Part shown: in pieces, positions 53,759 through 62,905 of the stretch
Numbering within the stretch: the first letter of the stretch is position 1
Layout: every line of letters begins with the position of its first letter
DNA from: Miltoncostaea sp963762825
GTDB taxonomy: Bacteria; Actinomycetota; Thermoleophilia; Miltoncostaeales; Miltoncostaeaceae
DNA length: 64,000 nt
Assembly: GCA_963762825.1 (NCBI GenBank)
Contig: CAVXLZ010000002.1
Coordinates: forward strand, 1,116,001 to 1,180,000
Direction of reading: 5' to 3'
The notes under the pieces: model-generated
Told to the model about the DNA's origin: nothing
What the model saw: the letters and a program-made list of their open reading frames with translations, nothing else
Database searches by the model: none
Translations under genes and position numbers: made by a program

Positions 53759-54562
53759 CTATCGGGCGCTGAACCGCGCATCGACGTCGGGGAGCCCCTC
53801 GAACCGCGAGAACGTGCCCTCGTCTGCGATCTCCTGAGCGGCTTGAAGGAAGCCGGCCCATGCGGTGCGCGCGAGCGTGCCCCCGACGCTGACCCGGCGC
53901 ACTCCGAGGGACGCGGCCACCGGGACCGTGACGAACGGAGAGTTGACCAGGAGATTCACCGGCTTGGGTGACACCGCGGCGACGATCGCAGAAACCTGCT
54001 CGACGGTGCCAATCCTCGGGGCGTAGAGGCAGTCGGCACCGGCGTCGGCGTACGCCTTCAGCCGCCGGATCGTCTCGTCGATGTCGGGGCGTCCCACCAC
54101 GAAGCCCTCGCTTCGCCCGGTGAGCACGATGCCGGTTCCGCTCTCGTCGAGCGCTCGACGCGCGGCTCGGACGCGATCGACAGCGAGGTCGAGCTCATAC
54201 AACGGCTCATCCTCGTCCCCCGTCGAGTCCTCGATCGAGAGCCCTGCGATGCCCGTTGCCGCCGCGAGCCTCACGTTCGCGCCGACCTGCTCCGGGTCGT
54301 CGGCGAAGCCGCCCTCGAAATCCGCGTTCACCGGCACGCCCACCGCGACGGCGAGGGTCTGAAGGTGCTCCAGTGCCTGATCGAGTCGAAGCCCGTTGTC
54401 CGGGCGGCCCAGTGTCCACGCGAAGCCGGCGCTCGTCGTCGCCAGCGCCTCGAAGCCCATCTGTTCAAGGACTCGTGCGCTGCCGACGTCCCACGGGTTC
54501 GGCATGACGAAACAGCCGGTGGCGTGCAGCCGGCGGAAGGCCTCGACCCGATCGTCTTGCAC
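53759..54562 (-). CDS. Isocitrate lyase/phosphoenolpyruvate mutase-family protein
   Basis: A 267-residue TIM-barrel protein of the ICL/PEPM superfamily. Family marks are FVMPNPWDVGSARVLEQMGF, ATTSAGFAWTLG, VPVNADFEGGFADDPEQV, GLSIEDSTGD and YADAGADCLYAPRI. The Mg-binding Asp/Glu residues (NADFEGG, SIEDS) are present. The lyase-type catalytic Cys motif KKCGH is absent, so it is closer to the PEP mutase/oxaloacetate-decarboxylase-like branch. Reactions in this group include C-C and C-P bond chemistry on 2-oxo acids. I choose GTG 54562 because relatives begin just before this point; GTG 54601 is possible. Confidence 0.86.
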   Translation of the reverse strand: MQDDRVEAFRRLHATGCFVMPNPWDVGSARVLEQMGFEALATTSAGFAWTLGRPDNGLRLDQALEHLQTLAVAVGVPVNADFEGGFADDPEQVGANVRLAAATGIAGLSIEDSTGDEDEPLYELDLAVDRVRAARRALDESGTGIVLTGRSEGFVVGRPDIDETIRRLKAYADAGADCLYAPRIGTVEQVSAIVAAVSPKPVNLLVNSPFVTVPVAASLGVRRVSVGGTLARTAWAGFLQAAQEIADEGTFSRFEGLPDVDARFSAR

Positions 54563-54776
54563 GCTGATAACGCACCTCGTCGGGAAGGACTCGGTAATCA
54601 CAGCCTAACCCGCGGGGCCCGCCGAGCCCAGCCGTTTCGAGCCTCCGCATGCGCCGAGAACTCGGCCAGTCGGCCCCGGTGTCGGCGGCGGCTGAGTACT
54701 GAGCCCGGGAGCCGTCCGAGGCTCGGCCGGAGCAGGGCGTGGGGTTCCGTGGTGCCGCTGTCGTCTAGCCTGGACG

Positions 54777-56462
54777 TTGACTACGGAAGGCCGATCACGG
54801 AAGGCGGATCTCGTGGGCGGTGCGCTGGCTCGAGGTCGGGATGCTCTCCGGCGGCAGGCGTGGGCAGACGCCTATGCCGAGCTCACCTCCGCTGATTGCG
54901 GGGAGGCGCTCGAGCCTGCAGACCTCGAGGGCGCTGCGCTCGCGGCGTACCTGACAGGCCGGGACCACGAGTGCGAAGCGTTCTGGGCCCGCGCGCACCG
55001 GGTCTGGCTTGACACCGGAGACGTGCGCCGGGCGGCCCGATGCGCATTCTGGCTCGGCCTACCGCTGCTCCTGAAGGGGGAGACCGCTCGGGGCGGCGGC
55101 TGGCTCGCCCGCGGGACACGACTCGTGGACGAGCTACCTGGCGAGTGCTCGGAGCGGGGCCTGCTGCTCGCGCCGGTCGGGCTGCGATCCCTGGCGGGCG
55201 GCGATCCGGCGAGCGCGCTCGAGACGTTCCGCCGGGTGGAGGAGATCGGCGAGCGCTTCGGCGATCCGGACGTGCTCGCCTTCGGTCGCCTCGGCGGAGG
55301 GCAGGCGCTGATCGCGCTCGGGCACGTGGCGCAAGGAGTCTCGCTGCTCGACGAGGTGATGGTGGTGGTCACTGTCGATGGCGTGTCGCCGATCGCTACG
55401 GGGCTCGTGTACTGCGCGGTACTGCTCGCGTGCCACGACACGTTCGACCTCGCACGGGCGGAGGAGTGGACGGCGGTGCTGTCCCGCTGGTGTGACTCGC
55501 AGCAGGACCTCGTTCCCTTCCGTGGCGAGTGCCTCGTCCACCGGGCGGAAGTCCTTCAAGTGCGCGGTCAGTGGTCGGAGAGCCTGGCCGAGGCACGTCG
55601 CGCGTGCGACTGGCTCGCTGGCCGCCCCGCCGCCGGCCGCGCCCACTACCAGCTGGGGGAGCTCCACCGGCTGCGCGGCGAGTTCACCGAAGCCGATCGG
55701 GACTATCGTGCCGCCAGCGCGTCGGGACACCCGCCCCAGCCCGGCTGCGCTCTGCTCCGGCTCGCGCGGGGCCACGCCGACGCGGCGGCGGCGATGATCG
55801 AGCGCACGGTCGTGAACGCGCGCGACACCGTAACGAGAGCCGCCGCCCTGCCCGCCTACGTCGAGATCGCCCTTGCCCGACAGGGCGTCGCCGCCGCCCG
55901 TAGTGCCGCGGATGAGCTCTGCGGGCTCGCCGTAGACCGGAACGCAGCGCTCCTGCACGCGGTGGCCGCGCAGGCCCTCGGGACGGTAGTGCTGGCTGAG
56001 GGCGACCCGCGAGCGGCCTCCGCGGCGCTCCAGGAGAGCTGCATCCGCTGGGACGAGTTGTCGGCGCCGTATGAGCAGGCGCGCACACGGGTTGCGCTCG
56101 CGCTCGCCTACCGAGCGCTCGGCGACGGCGAGAGTGCCGAAATGGAACTCGACGCCGCGCGCAGTGTCTTCGCCCGGCTCGACGCGGCTCCCGACCTCGA
56201 GCGGATCGACCGGCTCCCAGACAGGCCGACCGCTGCGACCGACGCAGGCCTGACGGCACGCGAGCGCGCGGTGCTCGTACTCGTCGCGGCAGGGCACACC
56301 AACCGCCAGATCGCGGCGGCGCTCGTCATCAGTCCGCATACGGTCAGGCGCCACCTCCAGAACATCTTTCGCAAGCTCGGCGTTTCCTCACGTGTCGCCG
56401 CGACGGCCTACGCCCTCCAGCACGGCCTGGCGGGGGACGGCGTGGCACGAACGGACCACTAG
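54777..56462 (+). CDS. LuxR-family regulator with TPR-like helical repeats
   Basis: A 561-residue protein. The first 480 residues are helical TPR-like repeats (ALARGRDALRRQAWADAYAE, GDPASALETFRRVEEIGERF, GRAHYQLGELHRLRGEFTEA). The C-terminus is a LuxR helix-turn-helix (LTARERAVLVLVAAGHTNRQ, ISPHTVRRHLQNIFRKLGVS). It lacks the ATPase domain of MalT-type proteins. The start is TTG 54777; no ATG is near. The next gene, a methyltransferase, follows in the same direction after about 117 bp and could be its target. The signal it senses is unknown. Confidence 0.88.
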   Translation: MTTEGRSRKADLVGGALARGRDALRRQAWADAYAELTSADCGEALEPADLEGAALAAYLTGRDHECEAFWARAHRVWLDTGDVRRAARCAFWLGLPLLLKGETARGGGWLARGTRLVDELPGECSERGLLLAPVGLRSLAGGDPASALETFRRVEEIGERFGDPDVLAFGRLGGGQALIALGHVAQGVSLLDEVMVVVTVDGVSPIATGLVYCAVLLACHDTFDLARAEEWTAVLSRWCDSQQDLVPFRGECLVHRAEVLQVRGQWSESLAEARRACDWLAGRPAAGRAHYQLGELHRLRGEFTEADRDYRAASASGHPPQPGCALLRLARGHADAAAAMIERTVVNARDTVTRAAALPAYVEIALARQGVAAARSAADELCGLAVDRNAALLHAVAAQALGTVVLAEGDPRAASAALQESCIRWDELSAPYEQARTRVALALAYRALGDGESAEMELDAARSVFARLDAAPDLERIDRLPDRPTAATDAGLTARERAVLVLVAAGHTNRQIAAALVISPHTVRRHLQNIFRKLGVSSRVAATAYALQHGLAGDGVARTDH

Positions 56463-56579
56463 CCGGGCCTGGGCAGGTTGGTACGTGCGGGTGATGCGGT
56501 GGCCTTCGGCCGCCTCCTAGCGTGGACGAGTGAGCAATCGCGGCCCGCCTTCGACGGGTCGCAGCGAGGAGGCAACGCT

Positions 56580-57386
56580 ATGACGCAACAGATTTCGTAC
56601 GAGACCTACAGTGGTGGTCCGGCGGCCAACTACGAGCGCTACTTCGTCCCCGCGATCGGCGCGCCGATCGCCCACGACCTGCTCGAGCTCGCCGATCTCC
56701 GGCCCGGTGAGGATGTGCTCGACGTGGCCTGCGGAACCGGGGTCCTCACGAGGCTCGCGGCCCGGCAGGTCGGCGCCGGCTCCGTCGCCGGGGTCGACGT
56801 CAACCCGGGCATGCTCCAGGTCGCCCGCAATGCCGCCGCCGGCACGGCCATTGAGTGGCACGAGGCGAGCGCCGAGGCGCTTCCCCTGGGGGACGCGACC
56901 TTCGACGTGGCGCTCTGCCAGATGGGACTGCAGTTCTTCCGCGATAGGCTGGGTGCCCTGCGTGAGATGCGCCGCGTCCTCAAGCCGGGCGGCCGTGCCG
57001 TCGTCAACGTCCCCGGCCCGACGCCGCCCCCGCTCGCCGTGCTCGAGCAGGCATTGCGACGGCACATCGGCCCGCAGGCCGGCGACTTCGTCGCAACGGT
57101 CTTCTCGCTCCACGACACCGACGAGGTCCGCACGCTCCTCGAGGGCGCCGGCTTTACGGATGTGCAGGGAAGCTCGGAGCGCAAGACGCTCAGGGTGCCG
57201 CCCGCGGAGGACTTCCTCTGGCAGTACGTGAACAGCACGCCGCTCGCCGATGCTGCGAGCCAGCTCGACGAGCAGGCTCGCGCCGACCTGCAACGGGAGG
57301 TGGTTACGGGATGTGAGCCGTTCGCCGACGACGTCGCGCTCATCCTCGAGGTCGATGTGACGAGCGCGATCGGGACCGGAGCCTGA
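56580..57386 (+). CDS. Class I SAM-dependent methyltransferase (UbiE/MerR-adjacent type)
   Basis: A 268-residue methyltransferase. Motif I is VLDVACGTGVLTRLAARQVG; the acidic residue is in VAGVDVNPGMLQVARN; LPLGDATFDVALCQMGLQFF and REMRRVLKPGGRAVVNVPGP follow, the classical Methyltransf_11 pattern. The N-terminus (ETYSGGPAANYERYFVP) is typical of this group. GAGGAGG lies at a good distance before ATG 56580. It follows a LuxR regulator and ends before a strong hairpin. The substrate is unknown. Confidence 0.9.
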   Translation: MTQQISYETYSGGPAANYERYFVPAIGAPIAHDLLELADLRPGEDVLDVACGTGVLTRLAARQVGAGSVAGVDVNPGMLQVARNAAAGTAIEWHEASAEALPLGDATFDVALCQMGLQFFRDRLGALREMRRVLKPGGRAVVNVPGPTPPPLAVLEQALRRHIGPQAGDFVATVFSLHDTDEVRTLLEGAGFTDVQGSSERKTLRVPPAEDFLWQYVNSTPLADAASQLDEQARADLQREVVTGCEPFADDVALILEVDVTSAIGTGA

Positions 57387-57412
57387 GTAGCGGACCCGCG
57401 CGGAATACCTGA

Positions 57413-57443
57413 GACGGGCGCCGCGACACTCGGGGCGCCCGTC
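57413..57443 (+). terminator. Terminator hairpin after the methyltransferase
   Basis: GACGGGCGCC (57413-57422) and GGCGCCCGTC (57434-57443) pair perfectly across 11 bases, 26 bases past the stop codon. No T-run follows. Confidence 0.7.
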
Positions 57444-57628
57444 CGAGGCCTCACGGCCACCGGAAGCGACCAGACCGGAATGGCGCGGAGCCCGAGGCTC
57501 CGACTCGATCTCCAAGAGCGTGGTCGCGCAACGCCAGGCCGGAGGGGGCTTCGCCTGAAGACGCGAGATCCCGCGAGGCCCGCCTTCGTAGAGCACGCCC
57601 CCGGGCAGCCCGCCGTGCGCGCCGCTGG

Positions 57629-59160
57629 TCAGCCGACCAGCTCGACCAGCGACCAGGGGCGGTCGAGGCCCCTCAGCTCGTGCGTTCCGCGCCCCTCGAA
57701 GCTCAGCCCCCCGCCGGCTGTCAACTGCTGAACGATGCTGGACGCCCACACCTCACCATCGCCGGCCTTGGCCATCACGCGTGCGGCGGTGTTGACCGCG
57801 ACTCCGCTGACGTCGCTTCCGTACATCTCGCACTCGCCGGTATGCACCCCCGCGCGGATCGCCAAACCCAGCGCGACCGCTCCGTCGCGAGTCGCCCTGG
57901 CCCACTCGAGTGCTCGGGCCGGTGAATCGAAGGTCGCCAGGAACCCGTCGCCGGTGGCTCGATCTCCGACCCGCCGACGGCCCTCAACTGCCGGCGCGCC
58001 ATCGCGTGGTGATCGGCGAGTAGTTCCTGCCATCGCGCGTCACCGATCTCGGACGCGCGCGCGGTCGAGTTGACGATGTCGGTGACTACGACCGTCGTGA
58101 GCACGCGCTGGGTGACCGGCGCGGACGATCGCCGCCGAGCGCCGAGGAATCGCCCCGTGATGCCCCCCAGCCCGACAAGCGTGCCGTCGGCCAGGGTGGC
58201 CTCTGAGCTTGCCATGACAGTCGGTCGCAGTCGTGGGCGACGGCGCGCCCGACGAACGTCACGGTGCCGGCGTCGAGCCCGACGCCCCAGGAGTGTGGCG
58301 CTGAGCCAACGATGCCGATGATGGAGCCGGGGCTCGGAGAGCGTCACCCCGGCGCCCCCGCATACGGAGCTGAGCAAGGACGCAAGGACACCCCCGGAGA
58401 TCGTCGGAACCTGAACCGTGAACCAGGGTGATGGGGTCGAGGGTGATCTCGCACAAACCCAACGCGACGTCGTGAGGCTCGCGCCCAGGAAGTGATGATC
58501 GGTGAGCCGCCACCCTCAAACACCTCCCGCATGACGTCGAGACCGGCGCGCCGTATGAACACCTCGGGGGTGAACCCGGCGTAGTTCGGCGCGGGTCGGG
58601 CATGGGGGTCGGGGGTCCCATAGCCCGGGACGCCGATCGACTCGCCGCTCGCCGGTGGCGGCGGCGGCTCGAGCTGGAGCTGCAACGCCGAGCCGGAGCC
58701 GAAGAGAACCGGGCGAGCGAGAGTGTCCTCGACACTCACGTCGGCGTGAATCTGATGTCGCCCGACATGCGTGGTGCGAGCCCGGATGATGAGCGGTCCG
58801 CTATCGGCGAGAACGGGACGACATCGCTGATGGCTGAACGTGGCGAGGCGGACGTCGAACCCGGGCGCAGCCGCAGCGAAGCACGCGGCTTCAAGCGTTG
58901 CCGCGGGGAGCGATGACCGTGTTGACGTCCCCGTTGGGCCAGACCAGCCATGGCGAGGTCGGGACCGTCGCTGACACCGTGCCGGCGCCGACATGGCCGA
59001 CCTCCCACCCGATCAGATGGGACAGCCGCGGGCGCATCGCGGACTCCGTGCGGTAGCGAAGCATCCGCTCCATGCCCGGCAATGAGAACACGCCCGGATC
59101 GGGAACCTCACCACGCGCCGGCTCGGCGTGGATGTCGAAGGAGAGCGAGCGGTCGGCCAT
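57629..59160 (-). CDS. Double-hotdog thioesterase-like protein fused to a class III nucleotide cyclase, several frameshifts
   Basis: Frames on one strand join into about 510 residues. First comes a PaaI-like hotdog unit (MERMLRYRTESAMRPRLSHL, GAGTVSATVPTSPWLVWPNG, IHADVSVEDTLARPVLFGSG). A second hotdog unit follows (FTPEVFIRRAGLDVMREVF, SWGVGLDAGTVTFVGRAVAH, MASSEATLADGTLVGLGG). Last is a cyclase homology domain: LTTVVVTDIVNSTARASEIG, ATGDGFLATFDSPARALEWA, IRAGVHTGECEMYG, GVAVNTAARVMAKAGDGEVW. The metal Asp (TDIV) and GDGF are present. Breaks lie near 58890, 58500, 58340, 58190 and 57980. ATG 59160 is the likely start. Lipid-CoA binding controlling cAMP production is a possible role; this is inference. 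Confidence 0.65.
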
Positions 59161-59354
59161 GCGCCTGCGCCCCGATTGGCCGCTTGCACGAGGGCCCAGA
59201 GCCCGGAAACCGTGAGTATCGCCGCTCGGGGATCACCCGTCAAAACACACGTCGCGCGAGACGTCGCCGGGCGCCTACTATCGAGGGGCGGCACCGGATA
59301 CTGGGGGCCGCATGACGGCAATGGGTGCCTGATGAGGGGACTGGCGGGCTCGGC

Positions 59355-60658
59355 ATGAACGGCTCCGATCCAAGCGAGCGAGCGCTCTCTGCGGCCCAGC
59401 CGTCGATCGCGGGGATCGATGCGGTCCGAGGGCATGGCGCCTGGCTGGAGGCCGCCGACGGTCGCATGTACCTCGATCTCGTGGCCGGGATCGCCACGTG
59501 CAACCTCGGCCACAGCCATCCGGCGGTGATCGCCGCCGTCCTCCACCAGATGGAGCAGATCATCCACCTCGGGGGCGTCTGCGGGCATGCGCCGGCCTGG
59601 ATCTCGCGGATCGGCTGGCGGAGATCACGCCTCCAGGGATCGAGCGCTTTCTCTTCTCCACCACCGGCTCGGAGGCCAACGAGGTCGCGATGCGGCTGGC
59701 TCGCACGGCGACCGGCCGGCCCGGGCTGGTCTGCTTCCGTGGCAGCTTCCACGGCCGCACTCAGGGCGCCCTCGCCGCCACGACCTCAAAGGCGGCCTTC
59801 CGGCTGGGCTTGGGACGAGCGGCGTCCACGTCGCCCCGTTCCCCCGGCCCGACGAGCTCTCGATGTCGCCCGACGACGCCGCGGCGCACGCGCTGGCCGA
59901 GCTCGATCAGCTGCACCGTCACCAGCTCGCACCGGAGGAGACCGCCTGCTACATGATCGAGCCGGTTCAGGGGCACGGCGGATGCCACCCCGCCGGGCGG
60001 CGTTTCCTCCAGGGCCTTCGCGAGCGTGCCGACGCCCACGGGGCCCTGCTCGTGTTCGACGAGATCCAGACCGGCTTCGGACGCACCGGCGACTGGTTCG
60101 CCGCCGGCACCTACGACGTCGCGCCGGACGTCATGACGATGGCCAAGGCGCTCGGCGCGGGGTTCCCCCTCTCCGGCATCGGGGCGCGCAGTGACGTGAT
60201 GTCGGCCATGCGCGCCGGCGACCACGGCTCGACGTTCGGCGGCAACCCCGTCTCGTGCGCCGCCGCCCTGGCCGGGATCAACGCCATGGAGGCGGAGGGC
60301 CTCCCGAGCACGCGCGCGCGCTCGGCGCGCACGCCATCGAGCGCCTTCAGGCCCTGGAGCGCCGCCATCCCGAGCTGCGGGTGCGTGGGCTGGGCCTGAT
60401 GATCGGGATGGAGGTCTTCGGCGCAGACCGGCACACGCCGCGCCCGAGGCGGCGGCGGGAATCCAGCGGCGAGCACTCGCCGAGGGGGTGCTCATGATCT
60501 GCTCGGGCCCCGAAGGGAACGTCATCCGGGTGCTTCCGCCGCTGGTCATCACCGATTCCGAGCTGAGCCGCGCCCTCGACGTCCTCGAGGCGTGCGCCGA
60601 CGCCGAGCTCGGCGAGCGCGGCGCGACCGCTCAGCGACCAGCAAGCAGCGACAGGTAG
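59355..60658 (+). CDS. Class III PLP aminotransferase (GabT/ArgD type), several frameshifts
   Basis: The frames join into about 430 residues. The N-terminus has ADGRMYLDLVAGIATCNLGH. Next come FLFSTTGSEANEVAMRLAR, CFRGSFHGRTQGALAAT, MIEPVQGHGGCHPAG, LLVFDEIQTGFGRTGDWFAA and the PLP lysine in MTMAKALGAGFPLSG. Then follow GSTFGGNPVSCAAALAGI, VRGLGLMIGMEVFG and GPEGNVIRVLPPLVITDSEL. These match 4-aminobutyrate or acetylornithine-type aminotransferases. Breaks fall near 59610, 59815, 60310 and 60440. All catalytic residues are present, so the gene is probably intact in the organism. It overlaps the convergent CorA-like/BTAD gene by 28 bases. Confidence 0.78.
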
Positions 60659-62211
60659 AGCGTCTGCGTCTCCGGGCCGGGGTCGACCCCCTGGGTCTGG
60701 CGCAGGATCGAGCGGCAGGCGTGGTACTGGCGGAGCGCGAGCGGCAAACGCCCTGCCGGGCGTGGCAGCGCATAAGCCCGCGATGAGCCGCCTCGCTCTC
60801 GGGGTCGCCCTCGAACAGCGCTTCGAAGTGCTCGATGGCCTCATCGATGCGGCCCGCGCCGAGCAGCAGCTCGGCCAGGCGCCCGCGCAGCGTGGCCAGC
60901 GCCCGCGCGCAGTCCTCGCGCACCATTCGTCCCCACTCGGCGTGCGGCCACTCGGGACAGAACGGCTTGCCGTAGACCTCGAGCGCGCGCGCGAGCTCCT
61001 CGATGCCCTCGTCCGCCCGCGGCGCGGCGTCGGCGAGCGCCCGAAGCCGGTTGACGTCCCAGGAGTCGTCGGGTCCGAGCACGAGCTGGTGCATCGCTCC
61101 TTCCACCACGATCATCCCGGCGTCGGCTGCCCGGTCCGGCTCGAGGTGGCTCCTCAGCGACCCGATGGCCTGTGAGAGGGCCCGCGATGCCCGGTCGTGT
61201 GCGAGATCGGGCCACAGCCAGCCGAGGAGCCGATCGCGCTGCACCGGGCGTCCCGCGGAGAGCAGGGCCGCGAGCAACTCGCGAGCGGGCTCGCCGGCGG
61301 CATCGGGACAGGGCGACCGGGTGCCCGCCCCGACGTACCTCGAACCCGCCGAGGCTGAGAAACATAAGCGCGGCCCGGCCGGGCGCGATTCGCGATGGCT
61401 CGTCGCCGGCGGCGGCCTCCGCCCGGCCCTCGCCACCTTCGACCCCTGCTGCGGCCTCCGCACGACGCAGCGCCTCGTCGAGCACGTCGCGGCTGAATGC
61501 CAGGATCCGCCATGAAGCCGTCGAGGCGTTCGCCGATGTCGCGCAGGAACGGCTGGGTCGTCTCGGGGACGAAGGGCGAGCGCCGCGATGAGATCTCGGC
61601 CAGCAGGTCGCGGGTCCGGGCGAGCACTCGCCTCAGGAGCAGGAGGGCCGCCAGCAACTCCGATCCGTCGCGCGCTCCACCGGCTGACGTGGGGCCGATG
61701 GCCGTGATCCGCAACTCGTCGATCCGGTCGCCGAGCGCCCGGACGGTTTCCCCCAGGCCGTTGGCGAGGTGGTCAGCATCTCGAAGAGGAGGAAGCCGTG
61801 GCTTTGGGCGAAGCGCTGGAAGTCGTCGCCGAACTCCGCCCGTAGGTCGTCGAAGTACGACGGCATGCCGGTGTGCAGGGAGACGACGCCCTCGCTGACC
61901 ACGATGTCGTAGCGGTCGAGGAGGAGGGCGTCGCCGTCCAGCCGAGCCGCGGCCAGGCTCAGATGCAGGTGCTCGGGCCCGTGTGTCCATCCCACGCGCC
62001 CCGCTGCCTCGTCGTCGATCGGGACATCGACCGGCAAGAGGCCCGACGCCCTCAGCGCCTCGAGCGCCTGAGGCGCCGGAAGGTCCACGTCGATCCAGAC
62101 GAAACCGTCCTCGGGCCTTCCGCGGCCATGCTCGCCGGGGTCGAGCAGGCGCTCCGAACGCGACTTCAGGTCGAACCAGACCGCCCGGGCGGGCGGGACG
62201 ATCGCGACCAC
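60631..62211 (-). CDS. CorA-like cytosolic domain fused to a BTAD regulator, several frameshifts
   Basis: The joined frames give about 525 residues. GTG 62211 has GGAGGAAGAGG upstream. Residues 1-250 resemble the soluble funnel domain of CorA transporters: DGFVWIDVDLPAPQALEALR, HLHLSLAAARLDGDALLLDR, LLRRVLARTRDLLAEISSRR, SPFVPETTQPFLRDIGERLD. CorA would next have two TM helices with GMN; here there are none. Instead come MFLSLGGFEVRRGGHPVAL and RPVQRDRLLGWLWPDLAHDR, a BTAD-type winged helix, then BTAD helices ending GVDPGPETQTLYLSLLAGR. Breaks lie near 61780, 61498, 61310 and 60740. At 61498 removing one C from GATCCTGG gives DLAFSRDVLDEAL. Confidence 0.62.
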
Positions 62212-62905
62212 GCCTCTTCCTCCGACGCGTTGAGCGAACGCGCAGACCCTACCTCTCCGAGACGCCTCGCCGTCAGGGGCGCGTCCGGGCGTCGCCGACG
62301 CGCACTGGGCGCCTTCGATCGTGTGAGCGGCGCACGGTGAGGACGGCAGCCTGCACGAGGCCGTGGAGCTCGACGACCCCGGGGCGCTACCCCTCGGCGA
62401 TGCTCCTCTCCCGGTGCTCCGAGCCCTCGATGCCATCGAGGCGTTCGCCGAGCGGCCCCTTGAGGGTTTGATCGGGTTCCGAGACGGCTGGACTGGACCA
62501 GCGGATGCCCTCATTCACGACGAGGCCGGTATGGCGTAGAGTCGCGTTAACGCTGACTCGGAGTGCCATGCGGGCGCTCGTCATCAAGATCGGTTCCTCG
62601 AATCAGGTGAAAGCGGCCGGGCGGCCGCGGCAGACCTCAGTTCGCGGTGGCATCAAGGGCTCGCCGTTGGCCGAGTCGCCGGACGGGCCCGCCGCCGCCG
62701 CGAACCGCGGCTCGTCGAGCGCTGCCTCGGGCTCGGTGCCCAAGCGCTGTTCCAGACCTCTGACAACGCCGGCCTTCATGTCGCGATCGAGAGCGCAGTG
62801 CGGGCGACCCACGACGTCGGCGAGGCGTGCGAAGCGCGCCGAGCTCGTGGCGAACCCGCAAGTGACTCTCGAGACCACGCGCCTGACGACGCCTCGCGAC
62901 TCGCC
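62212..62905. other. Poorly coding region between the CorA-like/BTAD gene and the cyclase gene
   Basis: About 690 bases with no recognisable complete gene. On the plus strand 62327-62539 is coding-like and ends in TAG (EAVELDDPGALPLGD, VLRALDAIEAFAERPLEGLI, DGWTGPADALIH) but has no start in frame. Another stretch just before 62906 is open in the cyclase frame (LGLGAQALFQTSDNAGLHVA, IESAVRATHDVGEACEARRA). Either may be part of a broken gene. I see no promoter or hairpin. Confidence 0.35.

Noticed and set aside
57629..62211. A block of true pseudogenes or a genomic island
   Set aside because: Base composition matches the rest, catalytic residues are kept beyond each break, and the indels that can be placed are in G/C runs. 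Read error is the simpler reading.
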